Shown here: positions 1 through 5,364 of the stretch, piece by piece
How the letters are laid out: every line of letters begins with the position of its first letter
Position numbering within the stretch: position 1 is the stretch's first letter
Assembly (NCBI GenBank): GCA_023260935.1
Contig: JALQTL010000471.1
Span: 1-6,841 of the forward strand
DNA from: Paracoccaceae bacterium
GTDB taxonomy: Bacteria > Pseudomonadota > Alphaproteobacteria > Rhodobacterales > Rhodobacteraceae
Direction: 5' to 3'
Length of the DNA: 6,841 bases
Notes under the pieces: model-generated
Databases searched by the model: none
What the model was told of the DNA's origin: nothing
The model's input: the letters and a program-made list of their open reading frames with translations, nothing else
Made by a program: the position numbers and the translations under genes

Positions 1-784
1 CGACCGCGCCTTCGCTGCCATCGGGCTTGCGCCCGCGCCGATAGGCCTTGGCGATGTTGAAGGCGATGTTCGTGGCCAGCGAGGTCTTGCCCATCGACGG
101 CCGGCCGGCAAGGATGATCAGATCGCTTTCATGCAGGCCGCCAAGCTTCTTGTCCAGATCGACCAGACCGGTCGAAATGCCGGCCAGCCCGCCGCCCCGC
201 TGATAGGCCGCATTGGCCACATTCACCGCGTCCGTTACCGCCCTGAGAAAGCTTTGAAATCCCTTGGCCGCCGAACCCTGTTCGCCCAGCGCGTAAAGCC
301 GCTGCTCAGCCTCCACGATCTGATCGCGCGGCTCTGAATGCACCTCGACCTTCGCGGCCTTCGTGCTGATCTCGCGGCCAAGCGAGATGAGTTCGCGCCG
401 CACCGACAGGTCATAGATCATGCGCGCGTAATCGCCGGCCGCATAGGCGCTGATCGCCGCCCCCGCCAGACGCACAAGGTAGGCCGCCCCCCCCAGTTCC
501 TTCAGCCCCTCATCATCCTCGAAAAAGGGCTTCAGCGTCACCGGGCTTGCCAGCGCATTCTTCTGGATCCGCGCGGCGGCCTTTTCGAAGATGCGCTGAT
601 GCACCGGATCAAAGAAGTGATCCGCCTTCACAAGCGAGGCGATGCGGTCATAGACATCGTTGTTGGTCAGGATCGCGCCCAGCAACTGCTGCTCTGCCTC
701 GATGTTATGGGGCAGCACCTCGCGCTGGTCATCGCCCTCGGCCCGTGCCGGCACATCCTGTCGCAGCGTCGCGATCTCGCTCAT
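1..784 (-). CDS. dnaB: Replicative DNA helicase DnaB, N-terminal 261 residues (3' end outside window)
   Basis: This is the hexameric helicase that unwinds DNA at the replication fork and recruits primase. The ATG at 784-782 opens MSEIATLRQD. Residues about 25-130 form the N-terminal helical domain, beginning LPHNIEAEQQLLGAIL and containing DHFFDPVHQRIFE. A linker follows, then the RecA-like ATPase domain starting near residue 200 (GISTGLVDLDKKLGGL). The Walker A motif GRPSMGKTS lies at residues 227-235, with the nucleotide-binding lysine at 233. The frame is still open at base 1. DnaB proteins are usually 450-500 residues, so about half is present. A purine-rich GGGGGA lies about 10 nt before the ATG. 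From memory, pyrE next to dnaB is a recurrent Rhodobacterales arrangement. The 235-nt gap from pyrE suggests its own promoter, though I could not identify a clear one. Identity is secure. Confidence 0.97.
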   Translation of the reverse strand, partial: MSEIATLRQDVPARAEGDDQREVLPHNIEAEQQLLGAILTNNDVYDRIASLVKADHFFDPVHQRIFEKAAARIQKNALASPVTLKPFFEDDEGLKELGGAAYLVRLAGAAISAYAAGDYARMIYDLSVRRELISLGREISTKAAKVEVHSEPRDQIVEAEQRLYALGEQGSAAKGFQSFLRAVTDAVNVANAAYQRGGGLAGISTGLVDLDKKLGGLHESDLIILAGRPSMGKTSLATNIAFNIAKAYRRGRKPDGSEGAV

Positions 785-868
785 CTGGTCTTTTCCCCCG
801 TTCACCCGCCAAGTCCGAAGCACCCTGAATGCCCCGGATTTCCGCATGACGCAATCAGGGAACAATTC

Positions 869-877
869 TGTGGAAAA
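869..877 (-). promoter_or_regulatory. DnaA-box-like 9-mer upstream of dnaB
   Basis: The minus strand reads TTTTCCACA, which fits the DnaA-box consensus TTWTNCACA. It sits about 85 nt before the dnaB ATG. Its first four bases are also the T-run that follows the small hairpin at 878-892. It is a single site, so DnaA control of dnaB is only a suggestion, and a chance match is possible. Confidence 0.35.
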
Positions 878-892
878 GCCCTGCCCCAGGGC
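874..892 (-). terminator. Small hairpin plus TTTT, terminator- or attenuator-like, between pyrE and dnaB
   Basis: On the minus strand GCCCTG-GGG-CAGGGC forms a perfect 6-bp GC-rich stem with a 3-nt loop, followed directly by TTTT. This is the shape of a weak intrinsic terminator for transcripts arriving from pyrE. It lies 128 nt beyond the pyrE stop and about 90 nt before the dnaB ATG. Its orientation fits either pyrE readthrough termination or control within the dnaB leader. Confidence 0.45.
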
Positions 893-900
893 CATGCGCG

Positions 901-910
901 GAGGCGCCTC
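901..910. repeat. 10-bp perfect palindrome GAGGCGCCTC
   Basis: GAGGCGCCTC is its own reverse complement. It lies in the pyrE-dnaB spacer between two larger hairpins. It could be an operator half-site pair or chance in GC-rich DNA; nothing else in the window repeats it that I noticed. Confidence 0.3.
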
Positions 911-930
911 ATCAGCCCGTCATACCATAT

Positions 931-959
931 ATGGGGGGCGGATGCAGGCCGCCCCCCAT
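931..959 (-). terminator. pyrE: Strong hairpin downstream of pyrE, probable transcription terminator
   Basis: ATGGGGGGCGG (931-941) and CCGCCCCCCAT (949-959) are perfect reverse complements, giving an 11-bp stem with a 7-nt loop. It starts 60 nt after the pyrE stop codon in the direction of transcription. No clean T-run follows on either strand; on the minus strand it is followed by ATATGGTATG. It is therefore either a stem-dependent terminator or a 3'-end stabiliser. The outer A/T pairs overlap the palindrome CCATATATGG at 925-934. Confidence 0.55.
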
Positions 960-1019
960 CTTGGTCCGTCAGTCCGATAACTTGTCCCCAGAATCGCCGG
1001 CGCGCCCCTTCCCGGGCGG

Positions 1020-1700
1020 TCAGGCCGGCTTGCGGGCCTCTTGCCACGCGCGGGGGGCCCGCAGGAAACGCTCCACCTCGTCCAGCGTCGCCGTGTCGAA
1101 AGCGCCCTGCGCCTTGGCCTCGGCCAGGACATCCCACCATGTGCACAGATGATGCAACCTGACACCATGCTGCGCCAGACGCTCTTCCACCCCCTCGAAG
1201 ATCCCGTAGTAGAAGATGACGGCCGTATGCCCGCAGCTTGCGCCCGTTTCCCGGATGGCATCCACAAAGCTCAGCTTCGATCCGCCATCTGTCGTCAGAT
1301 CCTCGACCAGAAGCACCCGCTGCCCCTCGGTCATCGCGCCCTCGATGCGGGCGTTGCGCCCATATCCTTTGGGCTTCTTGCGCACATAGGTCATCGGAAG
1401 CGCCAGCCGTTCGGCCACCATCGCCGCAAAGGGAATGCCCGCCGTCTCTCCGCCTGCGATATTGTCAAAGGCCTCGAAGCCCGCGTCGCGCATCACTGTG
1501 ACTGCCATGAAATCCATCAGCATCGACCGGATGCGCGGAAAGCTGATCAGCTTGCGGCAATCGATATAGGTGGGTGAGGGCAGGCCCGAGGCCAGCGTGA
1601 AGGGCGTCGCGGCATTGAAATGCACCGCCCTGATTTCCAGAAGCGCGCGGGCCGTCAGACGGGCAATCTCGTCGCGCGGGGGGAAAGTGGTGGGGATCAT
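1020..1700 (-). CDS. pyrE: Orotate phosphoribosyltransferase
   Basis: This cytosolic enzyme joins orotate to PRPP to make orotidine 5'-phosphate, step five of de novo pyrimidine synthesis. The protein is 226 residues from the chosen start, MIPTTFPPRDE. Recognisable parts are the substrate-site segment SGLPSPTYIDCRK (38-50), the lysine-rich mobile loop YVRKKPKGYGR (105-115) and the PRPP-binding loop VLLVEDLTTDGGS (129-141). A longer frame begins at a TTG at 1718. I prefer the ATG at 1700-1698 because AAAGGA (complement of 1708-1713) sits 7 nt before it and, from memory, relatives start with MIPTT. It lies downstream of pyrC in the same direction, separated by the 1723-1808 palindrome. That structure could modulate readthrough from pyrC. 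The tail after about residue 195 is charged and less family-specific. Confidence 0.96.
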   Translation of the reverse strand: MIPTTFPPRDEIARLTARALLEIRAVHFNAATPFTLASGLPSPTYIDCRKLISFPRIRSMLMDFMAVTVMRDAGFEAFDNIAGGETAGIPFAAMVAERLALPMTYVRKKPKGYGRNARIEGAMTEGQRVLLVEDLTTDGGSKLSFVDAIRETGASCGHTAVIFYYGIFEGVEERLAQHGVRLHHLCTWWDVLAEAKAQGAFDTATLDEVERFLRAPRAWQEARKPA

Positions 1701-1722
1701 CGCGGCATCCTTTCGCAAAGAG

Positions 1723-1808
1723 TTTGCACCTTTTCGAAATACTCCCGCCGGAGGCTCCTGACCCAGCCCGGGGCGCCTCCGGCGGGAGTATTTGAAGAAA
1801 GGTGCAAA
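1723..1808. repeat. 86-nt imperfect palindrome between pyrC and pyrE (Rhodobacterales-type intergenic repeat)
   Basis: The inner arms at 1737-1755 and 1775-1793 (GCCTCCGGCGGGAGTATTT on the plus strand) are perfect 19-nt reverse complements around a 19-nt loop. The outer arms at 1723-1734 and 1797-1808 pair at 11 of 12 positions. Between them are unpaired 2- and 3-nt bulges. One end touches the pyrC stop codon exactly and the other lies 22 nt before the pyrE ATG. The RNA would fold into one long hairpin on either strand. I recall GGCGGGAGTATTT-type sequences as frequent intergenic repeats in this order, but could not count copies. It may act as terminator, attenuator or RNA stabiliser. No long T-run follows it on the minus strand. 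Confidence 0.85.
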
Positions 1809-2852
1809 TCAGGCCTCGACCGACCAGTGGACGGGGAAGCCGGGGTTGAAGACGGTCACCGGACCAGCCTCGGTGAAGATCTTTTCGGGAAAGGCCTGGG
1901 CTGCGGGCTGGCGGACAAGGCGGATCGTCGCATCATTGGCAGGCAGGCGATAGAAAGCCGGGCCGTTCAGGCTGGCAAAGGCCTCCAGCCTGTTCAGCGC
2001 GTCCTCTTCCTCGAACACATGGGCCAGAAGCGGCAGGGTGTTCGTGGCGGTAAAGCAGCCGGCGCAGCCGCAGGCATGTTCTTTCAGCGCATCGACATGA
2101 GGGGCGGAATCGGTGCCAAGGAAATAGCAGGCCTTGCCGCTGGTGGCCGCCGCCCGCAGGGCAAGCCGGTGCTGTTCGCGCTTGGCGACGGGCAGGCAAT
2201 AGTAATGCGGCTTGATCCCGCCGGCCAGAATGTGGTTCCGGTTGATGATCAGGTGGTGCGTGGTGATCGTGGCGCCAAGGTTCGGGCCGCCCTCGGCCGC
2301 ATAATCGGCGCCTTCGCGGGTGGTGATATGTTCCATCACCACGCGCAGTTCGGGCAGGCGGCGGCGCAGCGGGTCCAGCACCGTATCGATGAAAACGGCC
2401 TCGCGGTCGAAGATGTCGACCTCGGGTGTCGTCACCTCGCCGTGGGTACACAGCGGCAGGCCGATTTCGGCCATCTTTTCCAGGACGGGCATCACCGCAT
2501 CCAGATTGCGCACGCCCGATTGCGAATTGGTGGTGGCCCCGGCGGGGTAAAGCTTCACCGCCTTGATCAGCCCGCTGGCGGCCCCGGCGGCGACATCGGC
2601 GGGATCAGTGCCTTCGGTCAGATAGAGCGTCATCAGCGGCTCGAACGCCATGCCATCCGGCAACGCCTGCAGGATCCGGTCGCGATAGGCTGCGGCCTGT
2701 GCCGTTGTCACGACAGGGGGCACAAGGTTCGGCATGATGATCGCCCGCGCGAAGTGGCGGGCGGTTTCCGGCAGCACGCCCTTGAGCATGGCGCCATCGC
2801 GCAGGTGCAGGTGCCAGTCGTCAGGCCGGCGAAGGATCAGGTGCTGGGTCAT
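1809..2852 (-). CDS. pyrC: Dihydroorotase, class II (E. coli PyrC type)
   Basis: This zinc amidohydrolase interconverts N-carbamoyl-L-aspartate and dihydroorotate, step three of pyrimidine synthesis, in the cytosol. The protein is 347 residues, the normal length for the E. coli-like class. The metal ligands are all visible: H14 and H16 in DDWHLHLRDG, the lysine expected to be carbamylated at K100 (AVKLYPAGATTNSQSG), H137 (LCTHGE), H174 (MEHITT) and D248 (GTDSAPH). H252 is the likely substrate contact. The cysteine-rich CGCAGCF (261-267) is also normal for this class. The start ATG at 2852-2850 gives the expected MTQHLILRRPDDWH, but I see no good Shine-Dalgarno before it. It is 93 nt from the gene upstream and 108 nt from pyrE, so co-transcription is plausible. 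Nothing looks broken. Confidence 0.97.
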   Translation of the reverse strand: MTQHLILRRPDDWHLHLRDGAMLKGVLPETARHFARAIIMPNLVPPVVTTAQAAAYRDRILQALPDGMAFEPLMTLYLTEGTDPADVAAGAASGLIKAVKLYPAGATTNSQSGVRNLDAVMPVLEKMAEIGLPLCTHGEVTTPEVDIFDREAVFIDTVLDPLRRRLPELRVVMEHITTREGADYAAEGGPNLGATITTHHLIINRNHILAGGIKPHYYCLPVAKREQHRLALRAAATSGKACYFLGTDSAPHVDALKEHACGCAGCFTATNTLPLLAHVFEEEDALNRLEAFASLNGPAFYRLPANDATIRLVRQPAAQAFPEKIFTEAGPVTVFNPGFPVHWSVEA

Positions 2853-2945
2853 GCTGCGCGCGGTAGCGCATTCGGCCCGGCAATTCCAGACGATTCGGGG
2901 CGCTTGGCCCTCAGGGCGCGGTGGTGGGGGGCGGGGCGGCTGCGT

Positions 2946-3905
2946 TCAGCTCGGCTGCCACCTCACCTCATCGGCCAGCAGGTCGGCAAGGCGCTTGCGA
3001 AAGCGCGGTGCGTTCAGCCTTTCCGTGACATTGCGGCACAGCCGGATTTGCAGCGCGGTGCGACCGCCCGCTTCCAGTTCTGTCAGGAGTTGCCGCAGAT
3101 AGGGGCCGAAGTTCCGGCGCGCGCGCCAAAGCCGGGCGAAGCTGGTCCGGTTCAGCCGGCCGTCAACCGCAGCATCGACCAGCGGCTTGAAAAGCTGCAT
3201 ATGGTCAAGCGCCCAGTCGACCCGCCCGCCCAGTCGGGGCAGGCGCAGTTGCAGCACATGGCTGTCGTGGAAAAGCGCGGCATGCATCGCATCTTCGCGC
3301 ATTGTGGGGTCATAGAGCACAAAGGCCTGCCGCGCCCCTTCCAGCATGTGGGGGGCATATCCGTAGCGGCTGTTGAAATCCAGTCGGCGGGCTTTCCGCG
3401 CGCGCCCGTCCCAGCCCGCAATGGCCGGGTCCAGCGTGGCGCGCGGGTTGATGGCCAGCACCGTGCAGCCCGGGGCGGCAACCGAATAGGCGGCGGCGGC
3501 ATAGCCTTCCATGCCGGCGCCCATGAAGACGACCGTGTCGAAATCCTCGAAAAAGGCCTCGTCCACCAGCCGGTCCATGTAGCCATAAACCCGCTTGTCC
3601 CGATACCAGGTGTCGCCATCGGCGATCAGGCACAGGTGCGACCAGCCCTTTGTGCGGGCAAGTTCATGCCCCAGCGGCATCTGGCCGGGGCGGGCCATGA
3701 TCGCCTCGATCCGTTCGAAGGTAACAAGCAGGATCGGGCTTTCATCGACGAAAAAGGCCCAGTGCCGCGACCCGAGCGAAATGAAATATCCCGCGTCCTC
3801 GCCCAAGCGGTCCATCATGGCCAGCCATGCCGCCCGGTCCGTCTTTGCCGCAAGCGCGGGATCCGCAGCCTCGGCAGCTTCCTGAGGGGAGGCAAGGTCA
3901 GTCAT
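2946..3905 (-). CDS. Conserved Rhodobacterales protein with degenerate alpha/beta-hydrolase-like elbow; function unknown
   Basis: The protein is 319 residues from MTDLASPQEA. I chose the ATG at 3905-3903 over the upstream in-frame ATG at 3980 because AGG lies 8 nt before it, while the upstream one has no ribosome site. I recall related proteins starting MTDL that are often labelled phosphoadenosine phosphosulfate reductase. I do not support that name: the catalytic ECGLH-type cysteine motif is absent and only scattered cysteines (92, 147, 290) are present. Residues about 40-200 alternate predicted strands and helices. A strand-turn-helix VVFMGAGMEGYAAAAYS lies at 125-141, resembling the GxSxG nucleophile elbow seen as GSSMGGYAA in polysaccharide-associated hydrolase-like proteins. 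Here the expected serine is glycine (G131). HALFHDSH-like and YDP segments follow. There is no signal peptide or membrane segment. It sits between the glycosyltransferases and pyrC. Its role may be connected with surface polysaccharide, but that is a guess from context. Confidence 0.8.
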   Translation of the reverse strand: MTDLASPQEAAEAADPALAAKTDRAAWLAMMDRLGEDAGYFISLGSRHWAFFVDESPILLVTFERIEAIMARPGQMPLGHELARTKGWSHLCLIADGDTWYRDKRVYGYMDRLVDEAFFEDFDTVVFMGAGMEGYAAAAYSVAAPGCTVLAINPRATLDPAIAGWDGRARKARRLDFNSRYGYAPHMLEGARQAFVLYDPTMREDAMHAALFHDSHVLQLRLPRLGGRVDWALDHMQLFKPLVDAAVDGRLNRTSFARLWRARRNFGPYLRQLLTELEAGGRTALQIRLCRNVTERLNAPRFRKRLADLLADEVRWQPS

Positions 3906-4028
3906 GGTCAACACCTGTCGGGCAGCCGGGTCCACCGGCAAAGGAATTCGTGCGTCGAATGGCGTGCAGTTTCCGCCCATGCGGGGGGCAACGCAAGCCC
4001 GTTGGCCGTGACAGACTGTTTCCCCCCT

Positions 4029-5006
4029 TCATTGCCGAAACCTTCTGATGCGGGCGGCGGTCGCCGCATCCACAACCCGCGCGGGTGGGGTCATCAAAAG
4101 CCGGCCCAGCAGCGCGCGCCACCGTTCATCCGCCAGAAGGGTGGCAAGACGCGCCTCTCGCCAGGCAACCGCCTGCGCATGCAAAGGGCCCAGCACCGGG
4201 TCGGCCAGCAGGCGCCGGCGTTCCCTTTCGCTGTCCAGCGCGGCGATCGATGTATCTTCCGCGTCGCAGAAGTTTCGGTCACACCAGTAGGACATGTCAA
4301 AGGCGGCCCCTTCGCGGTTGGCCCGTCCGCGGTCGCATTTCAGCAGATAGCTTTCCATCGCCCCAAGGGCGTAATGGTTTATCTGCGCCAAGGCGTAATG
4401 GTCGCCCCCCGGCGCCGAGAAAAGCCGCCCGCCCAGACCGGGGTCAAGCCAGCGGACAGGGCCGGTTTCGCCCTTGGGCCGATGCACCCCCAGCTTGCGA
4501 AAGGCCGACCGGCGGAACAGTGTTTTCACCATCAGCGCCCGCCACGGCCAGTGAAGCTGCCGGGGGGCCGCGCGGGTGAACTGCCGGGTGACGGGAATGT
4601 CGACAAACCGCTCCACCCCGCAATTGCCGAACATCCGCCATGTCAGGGCAAAGGCATCCACGTCGGGGCAGACCGCCAGCAGGCTTGCAAGGGTGTGGTC
4701 GCCGGTGTGGATGTTGACGAATTCGTCGATGTCCAGCGTCATCACCCAATCGGCCCGGCGCAGGGCAGGGTGGCGGTCTGCCGCCTTCAGTGCCGCCCAT
4801 TGCGGGCCTTCGTCCCATGGGCCGGGGTTGGGCACATGGGTCAGCCATCCCAGATCGGCCAGCCGATCCAGCATCCGGTCGGTGCCATCGTCGCAATCGT
4901 TGGAAAATACCAGAAAGTCGGTGAAGCCGACCGCGCGGTGATGGGCCAGCCATTCCAGCAGGAAGGCCCCTTCGTTGCGCAGCGTCAGAACGGCAAGGGC
5001 CTTCAT
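4029..5006 (-). CDS. Glycosyltransferase family 2-like protein (Glyco_tranf_2_4 type), complete
   Basis: This is probably a cytosolic sugar transferase acting in surface polysaccharide or glycoprotein assembly; donor and acceptor cannot be told from sequence. The protein is 325 residues. The N-terminal nucleotide-binding fold opens with AVLTLRNEGAFLLEWLAHHR (5-24), then FLVFSNDCDDGTDRML (31-46). The metal/nucleotide motif LDIDEFVN is at 91-98. Family blocks TWRMFGN (122-128), VHRPKG (174-179), NHYALGAMESYLLKCDRG (210-227) and EDTSIAAL (250-257) follow in the usual order. There is no signal peptide or membrane helix. The start ATG at 5006-5004 overlaps the TGA of the degraded gene upstream (ATGA), and GGAGG at 5020-5016 lies 9 nt before it. 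Translation therefore looks coupled. The shared blocks show it is a paralogue of the gene ending at 5361. It ends 123 nt before the next gene. Confidence 0.93.
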   Translation of the reverse strand: MKALAVLTLRNEGAFLLEWLAHHRAVGFTDFLVFSNDCDDGTDRMLDRLADLGWLTHVPNPGPWDEGPQWAALKAADRHPALRRADWVMTLDIDEFVNIHTGDHTLASLLAVCPDVDAFALTWRMFGNCGVERFVDIPVTRQFTRAAPRQLHWPWRALMVKTLFRRSAFRKLGVHRPKGETGPVRWLDPGLGGRLFSAPGGDHYALAQINHYALGAMESYLLKCDRGRANREGAAFDMSYWCDRNFCDAEDTSIAALDSERERRRLLADPVLGPLHAQAVAWREARLATLLADERWRALLGRLLMTPPARVVDAATAARIRRFRQ

Positions 5007-5364
5007 GCGGCAGCCCCTCCGCCAGAAGCATTGGCGCCCCGGCCCGCCCAGATCCGGCGCCAGATATCGGCATGGGCGGGCACGTCCTTCAACGCCGCAG
5101 CCCGCGCCCGGTGCCAGGCAACGGCCTTGCGGTGCAAAAGGCCAAGGTCGGCGTCCGCCATCAGCCGCGCCCTCCAGTCGTCGACCGGGCCGTCATACCG
5201 CCGGATCGCATCGCCTGTTTCAGCGCCGAGCGCAGGATCGACGTGGCGGGCCTTGCCCGGGTTGTGTGATGGGTGGCCAGCCCCGGCGCCTTGTCATGCG
5301 CCGCCCATGCCAGCGGGAACGCGCCTTCGTTCTTCATCGTGGTGATGACCGTTAGCCCGCTCAA
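5003..5364 (-). pseudogene. Degraded glycosyltransferase remnant with internal deletions and a frameshift
   Basis: A frame starting with TTG at 5364 (GAGG lies about 8 nt upstream) runs only 67 codons to a TGA at 5163-5161. It opens LTVITTMKNEGAFPLAWAAH, the family N-terminus. It then jumps to GLATHHTTRARPATSILRSA and ALKQA. In the neighbouring paralogue the matching KGLCQHRANP segment comes some 30 residues later, which suggests an in-frame deletion. In another frame, from about 5200 to the TGA at 5005-5003, the sequence reads AIRRYDGPVDDWRARLMADA then DLGLLHRKAVAWHRARA, the family C-terminus. The core between these, with DxDEF, TWRxFGN, HRPKG and NHYA, is missing, roughly 180 residues. The remnant overlaps its upstream neighbour (TTGA) and downstream neighbour (ATGA), so it was once a coupled gene. 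A single sequencing error could explain the frameshift but not the lost core. A short expressed peptide cannot be excluded. Confidence 0.82.
5323..5345. repeat. 23-nt exact direct repeat, copy 1 (in the degraded glycosyltransferase)
   Basis: These 23 bases are identical to 6444-6466 in the upstream paralogue. They encode the conserved TTMKNEG segment in both. Such an identical tract between adjacent paralogues reflects recent duplication or gene conversion, and could serve for recombination. Confidence 0.8.

Noticed and set aside
823..860. CCCTGA/TCAGGG inverted repeat in the dnaB leader
   Set aside because: It is a 6-bp stem around a 26-nt loop, too weak to call without conservation evidence.
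338..1162. Plus-strand 274-codon open frame
   Set aside because: It runs antisense through dnaB, the spacer and the 3' part of pyrE, and has no domain-like sequence.
1701..1718. Longer pyrE start at TTG 1718
   Set aside because: The ATG at 1700 has a well-spaced AAAGGA and gives the N-terminus I expect for the family; the AAAGGA would be inside the gene if TTG were used.
2853..2945. Possible hairpin or promoter in the 93-nt spacer before pyrC
   Set aside because: Only a 4-bp stem and GC-rich runs are visible; I could not identify promoter hexamers.
3906..3980. Longer start (ATG 3980) for the unknown protein
   Set aside because: There is no ribosome-binding sequence before it, and the 25 extra residues look unlike a domain. 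The ATG at 3905 is preceded by AGG at suitable spacing.
3984..4003. Possible terminator after the complete glycosyltransferase (GGGC/GCCC around a 7-nt loop)
   Set aside because: The stem is only 4 bp and lacks a T-run; this is expected by chance in GC-rich sequence.
1620..5345. Plus-strand open frame of 1241 codons running across pyrE, pyrC, the unknown gene and the glycosyltransferase
   Set aside because: It lies exactly codon-for-codon opposite four minus-strand genes that happen to share a frame. Stops there would need TTA, CTA or TCA codons in those genes, which are rare at this GC. The translated protein shows no recognisable domain.
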